Assembly: GCA_946406115.1 (NCBI GenBank)
Contig: OX291543.1
Span: 4,528,501 to 4,592,500, forward strand
Source of the DNA: Apoda limacodes
Taxonomy: Eukaryota; Arthropoda; Insecta; Lepidoptera; Limacodidae
Length of the DNA stretch: 64,000 nt
Reading direction: 5' to 3'
Positions 32,906 through 46,261 of the stretch are shown piece after piece (the stretch's first letter is position 1; every line of letters starts with the position of its first letter). Position numbers and translations under genes: made by a program. The notes under the pieces were generated by a model. That model saw only the letters and a list, made by a program, of their open reading frames with translations, had not been told where the DNA came from and made no database searches.

Positions 32906-33439
32906 CTGTAGTCTTTGCTGGGAACAACACAGACAATAGTATATGTCCAAGGAACAACTTCCCAGATTTACATATTAGTAGTTAGCCAAACAACTTCAAG
33001 GTTTAGAATGAATGAATTTATTAATTGTTTAAAGAATGGCTTTTCATTTCGGTTCAATCCAAAACATTTTGCCAGTATCCGTGATGAGAGAGACACATGT
33101 TGAAAAATTTAATATAAAATAGAAAAATTGGGGCCTCTGAGTTATTATGAGAATAATATGAGAATAGGGGGATATTCTGGGTTGTTTTACCTTAAACAAA
33201 AAAGTACATCAAAACATATAAAACAAACAAACAAGAGTGAGAGAGGATTATATTAAGTGGTGACGGTCATATTAATGCATGCAAAAGAGTTATAGTTTAA
33301 TATTAACGGTTTTGATGAATTTTTTTAAACATTTAATAATAAATATTAACCCAGGTTAGAAGATACTGCATGTTGACAGGGCGAGGATTTTTTGGGTGGA
33401 GGATGTCATATAGTGATATAGGGTATTTGGGGTAGCTCA

Positions 33440-35690
33440 AAACCATGTGGTCTACAGTACCTTCGTCAATGCCACACTCACAAACAGAGTGGTCCCTAAC
33501 TCTTATTTTAGCTCAAAATACCGGAGTACATGCATGTCCCAATCTGAGACGGCATATGGTGGGCATAACTAATTTGTTACAATATCGAAACCGAAAGAAC
33601 CAAGGTTTTGTAGGGATAACAGATTGTATTTGGCCATAATAACAGCCCTTAATGGATGAAGACTGTTTTCGTACATGACTTCAATGTACTGCCATTTGCC
33701 TTTTAGCTAAACTTTGTAAGTCTGAAGAGAAAATTTTATTAAAGTTTTTGTACACCTGACTGAACTGCTTCTTTAGCCCAGTGGTCAGTTTCCTCGTTGC
33801 CTTCTATTCCACTTTGGCCTGGGACCCAGGCAAGGACAAGCTCAATTCCTTGATGGTGACAATTTAACAACTTTTTTTTATACTTAATATTATTGCGGAA
33901 ATATGTTTTTTGTTATAGTGGCAGGTGTACAACGGCAATTTCGCTCCAAAACGGCAAATCGATGAAGAGTTTAGCCGTTTGGCACACAGGTACTTTAGGG
34001 CAAACTTCTAAAAGGGCTATAGATTCTCCTGTGCAAACTGAAGTTTGTGGAGGATTCTTAAAATTGAGGTCAATTTTATATTTTGGGATCCAAACGGCTG
34101 AGCCTACCGCACTTTCTTCAGAAAGTTTGGAGGCATCTGTGAAAATTGTTTACCAATTTGGAAAAAATCTGTTTAGACAAGTTTTAATAGCATTATTAGC
34201 ACCTGGTCACCTTTTATTAGTCCTAAGTCAAGAAAAACTCTTGTCGCAACAAAAGAGAGTCAAAATCTGTATCATAAAGGGGCAAGAGAGGAAATTGTGC
34301 AACTGGACATGGAAGATGATTAAGTTTTTGAACTTTTAACTATTTTTATTGTTCCAGTATGAGCTTAGGGACACCAACCCACACAATGTATAAATCTATC
34401 ATCTGCATATTGCAAAATATTACAGAAAGAAGAAACAGAATGTTTGAGATAATATGTATATAAACTATATAGCAGGGGACTTAAAACTGAACCCTGTAGC
34501 AGACCTTTCCACACAACTCTAGAAGGATCATTGTGCGAGCAAATCCTAATATTTCTTGATATTATGAGATTAAAAACAAAATGTACCAGCCTCTCAGGGA
34601 TGCGCAGCGGAAGCATTTTCTGCCTAAGTAACAGAAGTTGGACATTATCATAAGTTGATGCAATATCTAGGAACACACCAACAAGATCCTCACTTCTAGA
34701 GAATGTAACCCGAATGTCGGTACACAAAACATCTATAGATCCCTTTCCCTTGCGGAAACCAAGTTGACTATTAGCCAGAGTACTACTTGAATCCATGAGC
34801 CACTCTAAACAATTTTTTAATAAATTTTCCATTATTTTGGAAATACATGATGATAAAGCAATGGGCCTGTAGGAAGAAGCTTTAGAAGGATCCATACCTG
34901 GTTTAACTAAAGGGATAATTATTTGTTTTTCCAGTCTTTTGGGATAATACCAGAAAGGAAAATATTATTGAGAATGTTTAAGAGAATTTGTTTACTATGA
35001 CTACTAAGATGAATAATGAAAGAGTAAGGGATGCCATCTTCTCCAGGGGCAGAGCCTATAAGGCCAGACAGGACACAATCTAATTCTGTTGTTGGGCCAT
35101 CTGCAGTCGACACGAATGACTGGCAGAAGCCAGTCCAGCCCTTTTTTTTCATTCTTGAAAAAAGTTTTTTTTGCTTTTGCTGAAATATGCATGTAATTAA
35201 TATAGTTATACATAGTCATAGATGTATTATACAGCAGCTTAGCTTCCCTGCGTTGCCTTATCATAATAGTGCATTCTGAGTTCCACCATGGGGGAGATGG
35301 CAGACACTTACAGTGGTTTTTTTTTTTGAAGGGATATGGGAATCCGCTGCAGTAGTCAGACATTCTATGAATCTGGAGTAGCTAATGTAACAAGAATCTA
35401 GAACATTATGGTTTATTTGCAGTAGAGGAAAATTGTGTTCAATCTGCATATTGGGTTGTATACTTAAGAAGAGGTGGAAGGGACAGGAGAAACGGTTTGG
35501 GGTTTGGAAATTATGATTGGGAAATGGTCACTTCCATAAGTCTGGGAAAGAACTTCCCATTTAAGAACAGGGGCTAAAAAAAGGCTACAACCAGAAATAT
35601 CAACTGCTGTTTGGGAATTTTGCAATTGATATCTCCACATATCATACATCCCAAAAACCTTTGTCTTTGACAAAAAATACAATATCCAGC
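33440..35690 (-). mobile_element. LINE: endonuclease end, reverse transcriptase, RNase H
   Basis: Reading right to left: end of an endonuclease (APVLKWEVLSQTYGSDHFPI near 35550), a linker, then reverse transcriptase blocks (SAPGEDGIPYSFI; YRPIALSSCISKIMENLLKN; SQLGFRKGKGSIDVLCTDI; LQGSVLSPLLYSLYT; ILQYADDRFIH). Next comes RNase H (SKLSEESAVGSAVWIPKYKI, split, then LVLAWVPGQSGIEGNEETDH near 33800). A 3' region runs to about 33440. Stops and frameshifts are frequent. The 5' part of the same element continues at 36530-37347 beyond an inserted fragment. Confidence 0.65.
33917..34004. repeat. 88-bp interspersed repeat, copy a
   Basis: Begins agtggcaggtgtacaacggc and ends ctttagggcaaa. A second copy, about 92% identical by eye, lies at 48549-48636. 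Here it interrupts the RNase H domain of the - strand LINE, so it is an insertion rather than part of that element. Confidence 0.65.
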
Positions 35691-35699
35691 TTCATGAGG

Positions 35700-36520
35700 A
35701 AGAAAAGGATAGCTCGGGCATCCATGAAGTCAGGATCTACACCGATGGCTCCAAAACGGAATCAAGGACGGGCGCAGGGTAAATCCCCTGTCCCAGTCCC
35801 ATGACCTGAACATCAACATATCAACAAGCTTGGGTGGACTCAACACCATCTTCCAAGCAGAATGTGTTGGGATTACCTGAGCTGCAACAGCAGTCTTGTC
35901 TAGAGGCATAAGCGATGCATTGATACGCATCGTCTCCGACAGTGCCGCTGTGTTACAAGCTCTCAACAACAACCGCATCAACAGTGGACTAATCCTGGAG
36001 TGTCACTGTGAACTGATAAAAAATGTCATTGAAGAACCGGGTTACTCTTCAATGGATACGTGATCATAGTGGGTCTGATCATAGGCAATGATGCGGCAGA
36101 TGAGTTGGCAAAGAAAGAATCAAGCACTTAAATAATGGGAACCCGAACCAATTTACCAATACCATTCATCCAACTCAAAACATGGTTACGTGACAGAACC
36201 TTACAACAACACAACAAACAGTGGGCGGAACAGACGGACTGCAAACAAACCAAGAATGTTCTCACATCCTTGGACACAAATCTGTTGCACAAACTGTTAA
36301 AACTTAGCAGGAAAACCCTACGCTACATAGATGGCATAATAACAGGTCACTGCCCGCTAAACAGGCACTTTTTCAATATCGGTGTTACCAACAGGCTGTA
36401 TGGAAGCCAAGGAGACACCGTCTCACGTGGTTCTTCATAGCAAAAGCGTGAGCAACCAATGGACAAAGCTCCGTACAAAGGCCCTATTGTTAGGGTAAGT
36501 GCGGAAAACATAAGTCAAAC
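35700..36520 (+). mobile_element. LINE RNase H fragment inserted in another LINE
   Basis: The + strand encodes an RNase H domain (VRIYTDGSKTESRTGAG, FQAECVGIT, RIVSDSAAVLQALNNN, VTLQWIRDH). The Cys/His tail region (36135-36440) follows with LKTWLRDRTLQQHNKQW, LLKLSRKTLRYIDGIITGHC and LNRHFFNIG. It lies inside the endonuclease domain of the opposite-strand LINE, whose two parts flank it. Confidence 0.65.
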
Positions 36521-36529
36521 TAACTAACT

Positions 36530-37347
36530 ATGTGGGAGCTCCACTGTTAATGATGCATATACTAAAGTTTTCAAAAAGATCAATCAAGTGTGTAGTGAAT
36601 GAGTCACTGTAGTATGAACCACCATGAAACATGATGGGTATTAAAATCTCCAAGAATGACAATAGAAGTTAGGTCTGAGATGAGAGCTGAATTAGGGTGA
36701 GGAACATAGATAGATAGAAAAGTCTATTACCGGGGCAGCAACAGCTTTGAATTCCTGGGATTATTAATAAGCAATCACCTCCTCAGCCAGCAACTCTGTC
36801 TTCACAGAGACATAAATGTCCTGAAACTCTAAAGTGAGAACCAGGTACAAGCCAAGTCTCTGAGACTGAGGCAGCCACAACTGGGGAGAAATGGTTTAAT
36901 AAAAACACTAGCACGTGTTTTTTGTGTTAAATGCTTTTAATGTTCCACTGCAGAGTTTTTCTCTCCATGCTGTGGGAGAATGTGAACTAGTTGTAGTTGG
37001 GCTAGTTTTTGTGCAACGTTGGACGGTAATGCATTATCCCATTTTGAGATGATCTGGTTGGTTACGAGAAATATATACAACAAATGAACCTCTGTCCGAC
37101 TGATTATATGATCGACTATCCTCCAGTAAGCTGGGGTGAGTGTAAATCAATTGTATTGATGCAGACGAATCAGTATCATTTCGTAATCTCTTGTCATCCT
37201 CAGACTCTTTAACTGATTCAGAAGGGCGCTTATGAGCGCGGTTTTCCGATAAAACAGGAGAATCAACTGACTGTGAAAAAATAGGTGGGAACATATCGTG
37301 ATCATCAGGGGGATCAGGGGGTTTTGGAGGGGTGCTATGACCTCCAT
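36530..37347 (-). mobile_element. LINE: ORF1 remnant and start of endonuclease
   Basis: The - strand reads a short Ser/Asp-rich ORF1-like frame (37034-37294, RAHKRPSESVKESEDDKRLR). An endonuclease start with many stops follows, including DLTSIVILGDFNTHHVSWW near 36620. Order and strand make it the 5' part of the LINE at 33440-35690. Confidence 0.55.
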
Positions 37348-37740
37348 GTTTTACAATCAGTAAGGCCGAAGCTTTCTAACCGTTTTAGTATAGACAACCA
37401 AAAACTTCGGGTTAATACACTTACCTAAACAAAAAACAACACAAGGACACTATAGGAACAACTCGGAAACTAATTTAACAAAAATACAATACATATTTTA
37501 CTAAGCGCGTCACGTGGGTCAAACAACACGAAGCGAAAACCGTTTAGAATTAAAATTGTATATAAAGATACTGCTTGTTTTCTTTATAATTATTTTTCTT
37601 CTTTATAGCGATTAGATTTAACTATTTGCCAGTGTCAATGTTAAAAGGTTGAGAATCGGGTAAATTGGAAATCTCAACAACGAAAATTTTATAAAAGAAT
37701 CAGGAGAATGAAGAATTAAAATACACGTAGGTACGTAAAA

Positions 37741-40265
37741 TTAGATTTCGATATTATTACTTAAAATAAAATGGTATAGCACGTTGAAATATAAGTTAGG
37801 ACACATAATAGCAGATTTAATACAAGTAGGAAAGGTGACACAAAGGGATATTAGAGATTTTAGGAGAAAGGAACGATCATATAAAGGACACGAGAAAAAT
37901 ATGTGGTCTAAATTTCCTACATCATCTGGACATTCACACATCGGTATTTAAAAATTTTTACTTATAATGAGCAGGTGTGCAAGTATGTATGTGTAATCGC
38001 ATTAGCATAAGAATAGTAGGTAGTAGCAATTTCATTACCCTTGGTTTTAGAGAACCATGGTTTAATACAAATGAACGGTTGAATATTATAATAATTTCAT
38101 CCATTGGTTTGGTTACTACGTTGCCAAAGTTCATTCCAGAAATCCTTAAGAAAAACTTTTGGCAAAGCAACCAAATCATGAGAATAATTTTTGTGTGGAT
38201 AAATGTCTTCACACTCCACAGCAGCCTTGGCTAACTTATCAGCTCTTTCATTACCTATAATACCAGAATAGCTTGGAACCCAGGCAAAGATAACAGTGAG
38301 TACATTTATCTATCTCTCTATCTGTACATTTATGTAGAATATTTCTGATGTCAAACATGATAGGGTAAAATGGTTTCATTTTAAAAGAAAACATTTCTAA
38401 TGTTTGAAGGGCATTTTTAGAGTCTGTAAAAATAACGGTTTTATCTAATTTCATCAATATAGTCCTAAACACTCTCCGGTAAATACCGATGTTTGTGGTG
38501 GCAATTTTATTTTTTGAACAATGTTGTATTAAAATGATGGATTCCTACACCTACATATTCCTAAAAGATGATTTGAGAAGCATCAGTGTAAATATATTGA
38601 TAGTTTTCCCACCCAGAATTAATATATTATTAAAAATTATTATTTATTCCAGGTCTGAGTTACATATATTCATATTGTAAATTATTTTAGGATCAAGCAA
38701 TATTAAGCAATACGTAGTGGTTGGAAATAGTAACTAAATAATGACAAAGTAGTAGAACTGTGGGTCATCCAAGCGTCCCTTGGATGTCCTTATATTTTTT
38801 TAAACTTTTTATTAGACAAGGCGGTATTTTATGATTTCAATAATTGGATGATACGATTATTTCTAAATGGGCCTGAAATTTAGGAAGAAAAAGATGGTTT
38901 TAAAATTTAAAATTGTAAGGTTTTGAATAAGAACTTGTCAGAGGGATATGACGTCGGAGTTGTAACGGAGGGTTGGAGCAGTCCACTTGTAATGCGCTTA
39001 TAGGACTTGATTTCATTAAGCCTGATATTATACTAAGTGCTTTTGATTAAATACCTACCAATTACTTGATAGCAACTGTACTTCAAGGTTCCGACAAGAA
39101 GGTCCCGTAGTTCTAAACACTTCTTAATGGAGCATTATAAAACAGCTTCAAATAAAATGGATGAGCACCCCACCAAACTGTTGATCATCATATTTATAAG
39201 CCGTTCGCATTTTGCAACGACGTAGTCACAATGTGGTACGCCAGTAAGTTTGTTGTCTATATAATAGATTCCAGGTCATGCGTGTATACATTATAGAAAA
39301 GTGGGCTAAGAACAGAACCCTGCTTTACGAACTGTTCTAGATATTTTTGAAACATCGCTAAGAGTGTGTGAGATACATCGCTCTGGCATAATGTTATAAA
39401 TAAAGTTACTAAGTTTTTGTGGTACATTCAACCTCAGAAGTTTATTCCATAGTATGGAAAAGATAACGTTATCATAACCGTCGAATATTAGTTGTAAATA
39501 TGAATAAGCTATCAAAAGTACCTTTCCCTTTGCGAAATACAAATTGGGTAACAGAAAAAAATGTTTTTTGTTTTAAGATACCACTATAACCGATTTTTAA
39601 TCAAATGCTCAGAAACTTTAACTAATGTGGATGGAAGAACAGTAGGACGTAACAAGGAATAATGGTCTGGATTCTTATTCGGTTTTAAGATTGGAATAAT
39701 TGTTTGATTTTTCCATGAGTTAGGGATATTGCAAAATTCATGATACTTAGATAATATTGTAAAGCACGTTGGTCAAGATTTTCTAAGAATGTATACGGTA
39801 TTCCATCTTCACCTTGAATTTCAGCCATAGTAAGAGGAGAATTTCAATAAGAAGTAATCGTAAGAGAAATTAGGATAGTATGATTTTTTATATTTTCTGA
39901 TATGGATGATGGCGTTAAGTGGTCCATGAAATCATTTGCTAAAGTAAAAGATATTATGGGGTGAGATTTGGCATTTTATGTAGATTTGAATTTTCTGATG
40001 TTGCCCCAGACAAGCGATGGACATTTCATTGGAGAAAGAGGAGAGCAAATGGCAGTTCATCCGGTTTGTTTCCTTTTTTAAGGATCTTGCGCATTTCTTT
40101 GCTTATATCAGATAAAATATTGTTATTTTCGGCATTCATAGACTGAACATATATTTTTGCGGTGTTTTTTCTTTTTGTAATAGCTTGTTTGCACTCTGTG
40201 TCCCACCAAAGTGGGGAAGGGATTTTTCCCGTTTTTTTTTTTCGGAAAAATTTGATCTGCAGCAT
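37741..40265 (-). mobile_element. Second - strand LINE, heavily decayed
   Basis: Right to left it shows a pre-reverse-transcriptase linker (GKIPSPLWWDTECKQAITKR), reverse transcriptase pieces (FDGYDNVIFSILWNKLLRLN), RNase H (KTVIFTDSKNALQTLEMF; TVIFAWVPSYSGIIGNERAD near 38250) and a C-terminal Cys/His piece (CECPDDVGNLDHIFFSCPLY). About 700 bp near 38600-39300 show no readable motif. Confidence 0.6.
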
Positions 40266-40559
40266 CTAATATACATTTGCTTCTGAATAGTTGATATGAA
40301 CAAAATCAACACATAACTGTCTTAAGAAGTCATATTTTTCTGCAAAATTATTTATGTTAGTAAGTGGCAGTACCTTTATACAAGCCCGAAAGGAAAATAT
40401 CAAGTACATAAAATCTTGTTTTCTAATCGTTATTTGCTTTTAGAACTATTATTTAAAAATTCGCGGCTCATTCCAAATTTATCTAATACTAGATTTTGCC
40501 AGCGGCTCCACCCGCCCTTTATTTGGTTATCGGCGTGGAACTTCTGAATTATACTAACA

Positions 40560-40780
40560 AAGTTTGCTATAACAATAAATATATAGTTCGTTTAAGCTCG
40601 GTTATAATTATGCCTGCAGGAACTTTTGAATTTTTAGGATAAAAAGTAGCCTATATGTTAATCCAGGGCGTTGGCTACCACCATACCAAATATCACTTAA
40701 AGTGGTCCAGCCGTTTCAGCGTGAAGTAATAACAAACATACAAACACACGCACAAACTTTTGCCTTTATAATATTAGAGT
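40560..40780 (+). repeat. RTE-type 3'-end repeat
   Basis: Contains gataaaaagtagcctatatg, then a block ending with aacaaacatac ... tttataatattag, a tail common to short RTE-derived repeats in moths and butterflies. A related block occurs at about 42390-42720. Confidence 0.45.
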
Positions 40781-41345
40781 GATATATGGCGAGCAATACC
40801 TCACAATAACGAAATCCAGGGAATAGTACATGGAGAATAGAAGGGGAGCGGAGATGCCTCAAGCAAGTAGGCTTACGTGCCACAAAGAGCACTGACGTCA
40901 TAAGAGGGCGGGGCCAAAAGTCTCAGTTCTGAAGATAGCATTGTCTGAGTCGGTACTTTCTAATATAAGTTTTTATTGCAGTTTGCTATCGAAAAAATTA
41001 AATGTGCTGTTGTAGGTTGTGCGAATTACTCGAGAATAAAAACTAAGCAAGCTGATTAAATTTATTGTGATATTAATCTGTACGACATCTAGCGGCGTGT
41101 AGATACATTATATACATGTTTAATTTTTACTACTCGTTGTTTGACATCGCGGTGGTGAATTTTAAATGTTATTTATTATCTAAACAGTTATTATCTTTAG
41201 TGTACACATAATTTTTAATTGCAATTTATTACGTTGAATTCAACTAACTACAATAAAGTGATTGATAAATGCGAAAGAACATAATTTTTGATTACTTATG
41301 CGCCATCTGTTGACCGGTAGCAAAACTCTAATTAATATATAAAGC

Positions 41346-41420
41346 AGGGGTTCTAAACCTCGGGTCGCTACCCAAATTCGGGTCGGGGGCGGTATTGGGA
41401 TCGGTCACGGGAATAACCCA
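41346..41420. repeat. hAT-like terminal sequence fragment
   Basis: Begins caggggttctaaacc followed by gggtcg-rich sequence, resembling the CAGGGGTTCTCAAAC type of hAT ends. No partner end was found. Confidence 0.35.
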
Positions 41421-41439
41421 AATCATATTTTTTATTACA

Positions 41440-41742
41440 AGGTGACAAACAAGCTTACGGCCCACCGGATGTTAAGCGATTATACCGTAGATTATGGATG
41501 CTTGAAATATACTAGTTTTTTTTTACTTTAAAATTCTTTTAACTTCCTTCTTGAAAAACCCCGTACTGTAGTCCCTTAAAAAAACCTCGGCAGGGAGCTC
41601 CCGGGCGAATCTCCGCAGAAAAATTCTCCACTTTCAAAAATTTGTCTTCGTTGTCAACCTTGTGCAAGAAGTCTAAATTTACGTTTAGGTTATAGTTCTG
41701 TTGATTTTTTTCAAATATATGAGCAAATATAAGAGGCACCAA
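41440..41742 (-). mobile_element. LINE 3'-end fragment inside the P-like element
   Basis: The + strand sequence aacaagcttacggcccacc is the reverse complement of the 3' UTR type seen at about 19770-19800. The adjoining - strand frame (ENFSAEIRPGAPCRGFFKGL) is a decayed coding end. Confidence 0.45.
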
Positions 41743-42011
41743 AAATAAATCAGTATTGAAAAGATATTCAAAATTTAGTGAATGATGATTTAGAAGTAAG
41801 ACAATGATAAAGTGTAACCGACAATGACGATTCTATATAATCTTGAAACAACAAGTCCCATATCCAGTATTAATTGTGTCTACTAGTGACAGTCCTAAAA
41901 CACTGCTATCCCTTATGCAGTGCTAAAACTACTAAAATAGTAGAACAAGGAAATTACTAAAAACATTTTGTTTTAAAGTTACTTATCGCATATTACAAAA
42001 TCGCTGTAAAG

Positions 42012-42293
42012 TTGGCAGATGAGTACAAGGCTGAAAAAAGTTTTTTACCTAAACGACAACTAGATTTTATTGTTTACACCACACTCAAGAGCTTAATAGG
42101 AGAACAATATTTCGCCTCATTGAAAATTCATGTTTATGACCAGCATCCATTATTTAGCAATTTGAATTTGCAAACAAAAGCGATAAGTGAAGCTTATTGC
42201 AACATCTGGTTGAATTATTATGCCGGATTAGAAAATGTTGTATTATCAAAAAGGCAACATTTTAATAAAACGATTTTGTTTAACGGTCAATGA
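42012..42293 (+). pseudogene. Unrecognised open segment inside the P-like element
   Basis: This 93-codon frame opens at a TTG, so it has no proper start. It reads ADEYKAEKSFLPKRQLDFIV and ends in NKTILFNGQ. It is bounded by repeats. It may be a piece of the element's transposase or an exon of another element; I do not recognise it. Confidence 0.3.
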
Positions 42294-43369
42294 AAACCAC
42301 ATTCGTAGAATAGGTATTGTTTTTTTTTTATTTTTTTTAACCTATAAATTACAATGAGAAATGTTTTTATTAAACTGTGGCTTATTTTAAAACCATATAC
42401 ATTACTAGCTGTGCCCTCGACTCCATCTGCATTAAAGTCGGCATAGGTAAAAGTTCCGTTACTATTTCCGATCTTGTTACCGCACCTTGAAATAGCAAGA
42501 TACAGTTGTAGCTAGATTGTCCACGTGAAATTTAGTTATGGTTATTCCAGCAGGAAATTGTGAATTTTTTGATAGCTATAAATCAGTTATTAGCTATCGC
42601 CATTCCAAATATCAACCAAAATGGTTTTGTTGTTTTGGCGTATAGGAGTAACAAACATATTGACTCACACACAAACTCACAAACTTTAACAATTATAATA
42701 TTAGAAGAATACTTGTCCTGTCACGCGACTCCATGCGAGTTTAAGTCGAAATAAGTAAAAATCATTGTAAATTTCTATACTAGGTGTTATTCTCGTTGCC
42801 ACTCCCATTTTCACCTAAATACCTATCTCCTACTATGACGCCCACAGCTTCAAAAACTTAAGTCTTTAGTTTTTAATTTTTTTGGGATAAAAATAGCCTA
42901 CGCCTAATACCATAATAATAGTAATAGCCTACATCGTCTCTTTAACCATCCCCGTCAGAAACAGCTAAAATAAAATCACTCAAGTCGATCTTAGTCAAAA
43001 AATTTCAAAGTAGATTCAGCCACAAGTTCGCAACCCCAGAACAAAATTTCTAAACGGCGATTAGAGCGCATCTTGTAGTCAGTAGTTAAATTAAGTTGCA
43101 AATAATTGAGAGAAATTTGTTTTAGTAATTACTAAGACTGCCAGATGGTATTTGAGATTTAAGGCGGTGCTTGCAGTCACTTCGTCCCTAGCGCCCTGCT
43201 TTTTGGCGACGCTGTTTTTATATGGAATGCTACGTTGAGCCATCTCCGCTCCCCTTCTATTCTCCATGGAATAGTACGTAATATCTGGTTATCTCGCTCG
43301 TACGCGCTGGCTCTTTACCTTGCTCGGTATCTTACATTCTCATCTGTGATAAAATGCGAAATGATGATA

Positions 43370-43913
43370 TACATATACAGTGAACCAAACTTAAAAGGTT
43401 TACAAATTTTATGAATGTTTTCTGTTTCTTTGTGACAAAACTGTATTCCATTTTCTTCTAATTTAGAAAAGATGGTTTCATAAATGAAATAATCTGATGC
43501 CTAAGAAAAGTCTATAAAGATAGTAAGAACATGTTTTATTCTCATTTAAGTATTTGTTTATATCATATTCATAACCAAACACGTTTAAAAGTTGAGAGGT
43601 ACTCCAGTTTTTCATTGATAATATTGTTATCTATTAAATATTTATTTATTTCGTTACTGAAATACCTCTCAATTATTTTATGAATACACGAATGTATAGT
43701 TATTGGCCTGTAGTTATTTATGTCGCTGAGACTGCCATTTTTATAAATAGGTCTTATTATTTCTAATTTTAGTTTGTACGGGTAAGTTGATTTCGAAATA
43801 CATGTGGTTATTATGTGTGCGATGACAGGTTGAGTAGCGTAGTAATTAATTAGGGAAATTATCTGGAATGTTAGTAACCTACATACACTCAAAAAGTTCA
43901 AGAAAGCTTCCAT
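43370..43913 (-). mobile_element. LINE reverse-transcriptase fragment
   Basis: The frame 43569-43913 encodes the N-terminal reverse transcriptase region (YPYKLKLEIIRPIYKNGSLS, then DINNYRPITIHSCIHKIIER). Decayed sequence continues leftwards. Confidence 0.6.
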
Positions 43914-46255
43914 CCATCCATATATAAGCTTCTTGAGTTAGGCACAGAAACACTGACTAGATATTGGCATCCCCCTTCCACGACACGCTTACTCTTTCTT
44001 ACCCTGTTGGCATGGTTGATATTTAGTACAACTTTTCTGACCCGGCGGTCAAAAATCAAAACTACAGTATACAGTATATAATACAGTATACGTTATATTG
44101 AAACTTACAACGACACTAGCGACCGACCTAAATTCAGAAGGTCAGAAAACTGTTGTGCTGTACATTTGTCTTGTCTATCAAAAGTTATATCTGCTAATTT
44201 TCTGAACTTTATTATCTGTAAATATGAGTACTTGAAAGTATTTTATTATCAGTGCAGATAAGGAAACAGTTTGACTTTTGTAAAAATGCCACTGGTCGGA
44301 GGATAAAGAACTTGTGTTATTTTTGGAGTCCGACCTGGTCACAAAATAATGTAAAAAGGAAGTTTATGACCCGATTTCCTTCTGATCATACCCGGGAAGT
44401 ATTAGTTGTAAATGTTGAGATATAAAGTGAGAGTTTACGTAAGCGAGACGGGGAAGGAAGATTTAGATCATTTTTATTTGAGTATTGAATTCGTTTAAAT
44501 GATATAGTGATTTACCTATTGTAACTTATCGATAAAAATGTCTATATTTCTTAAAATATAGGACGAGACCTAGGTATAGGTTGTAGGGGTCATTTTACTT
44601 TTTAATTTAAAATATATTCAAACATAAATAATAATACCACTAATAATCGGTAATAATGATTGAATATCAACATCGTCCAAGCACTCTAGATCTGTTATTG
44701 TGACAGCTGTCGCAGAACTCATGCTATATTTTACAAGGTTTAGTATCTACCTATACGGACTTTGTGTCAAGTAAAGGAGAACTGTGAATGTCTTCTTTTT
44801 TTTCTTTAGATACAGAAAGTGGGTTAAAGTTATTGGAAATGAAGACCAAGCTTTTATTCCGTTTGTGGTGATCACGTCTTACCTCAACAGAAAGAAAACC
44901 AGATCAAAGAAATCGTTAGTAATATATTCAGCTAACAATTGATAATCTCTTAACATAAAGATTTTACAATTATCTATTTTTCTGATTATTTAAAATTTCA
45001 TTTTTTAATTATTTATTTTTAAAGAAAACATAGTTAATATTTGTCATCGAATTCTTGTGCAATACTCACAGTATCTATAAATGCAAAGCCATTATCAGAC
45101 GAGATTCTTGCTGAGTTTCCGTATCATATTTCAAAACAAGATCAGTCACTATACTACTGCAGTGAATATTGATAAGCTATTTAAAAAAAATATATATGTC
45201 TTTTGTGCCTTTAATCTTTTGTACTTTTGGCAAGTTATTGAGGCTAACCATAACCATCTGCTACTGGATATAACTAACTAGTTATGTTGTGTTTATATAT
45301 TTGTTATGTTACTTCATCAAAAGTAATTTTATTTCCAGTTTATTTCTCGCCACAAGCAATTTGATTAGCTAATATGATTTCATATCCATTGCAAGACTGT
45401 ACTGTAGTAGATTATAGTCATCATATTACGGCTTCAGTGATAATTCATGTCAATGAAGTTCCTACCCAAGTAACATTTTAGCATTAAGAAAAGCTGTAGT
45501 GGACCCTTTTTTCGGTTCTGCTTAAATATTAAAGAGTTAGCGTATAATTTATAAGAGAGTTATAGAGTGTAATAACACCTTTCTATCTTCGATTTAGGCG
45601 CAAAATTTAGCAGGTTAAGCCTGTATAGACCCTTTATAGTGGTTCTATATAACCTTTAGTAGAAGTGTATAACAGGTGTTATAAGATCGTCAGTTTTCCG
45701 CTTGTACCTTTATTGCACCTTTATAATGGACTTTATTGAAATTTTATTAATATAAAATATCTATAACGGTGTCAAAAAGAACTTGGATCCGTATTTTGAT
45801 ACCTTATTACTCATTTGTAGCGTTTTCGGGGTCAAAAGTAGATAGTAAAAACTTATAAAGTCATAAAATTACATTAATTTAGTGCTACTGCTTATCTACG
45901 GACATTGAAAAATTTTCACCACGAAATGCGAATGCATTTTGCTGAATGCTACTTTCATCGAATTTAGTGGAATGTTAGTATGTAAATTACAGTAGACGTT
46001 AAATGACTTTAATTGAAGATTATTTCATTAGTATTGGATATAAAATTAGGAATCTTGAAAACGGTATTTGGACCTCTGTGCCCTTACGTGTGGGGCACAA
46101 AGGTCCATGTGTGGTCCCATGTGTCCCATATGAAAGATGAATATAGAAGATGTAGTAAAATACAAATACTAATTGTTTTTATACAGCTTTATTTTTAGAA
46201 AGTTTTGCACATATTGTTCTGTATTAAATATAGAAAAAAAAGCATAAATTAGAAC
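43914..46255. other. Intergenic DNA, nothing recognised
   Basis: AT-rich with short frames only. A segment at 45560-45740 has several ataacacct/aggtgttat words in both orientations, but no clear boundaries. Confidence 0.4.
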
Positions 46256-46261
46256 GCATTA

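Larger units (their letters stand above)
40829..43268 (+). mobile_element. P-element-like DNA transposon
   Basis: The element starts CATGGAGAATAG and ends with the reverse complement; the first and last 28 bp are perfect inverted repeats. Both flanks carry the 8-bp duplication GAATAGTA (40821-40828 and 43269-43276). CATG ends, inverted repeats near 30 bp and an 8-bp duplication are hallmarks of the P superfamily. Near the left end a frame reads KCAVVGCANYSRIKTKQAD (about 41003-41056), the start of a THAP-type zinc finger as in P transposases. The interior is disrupted by other repeats (hAT-like, LINE 3' end, RTE-like), so it is defective. Confidence 0.8.
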
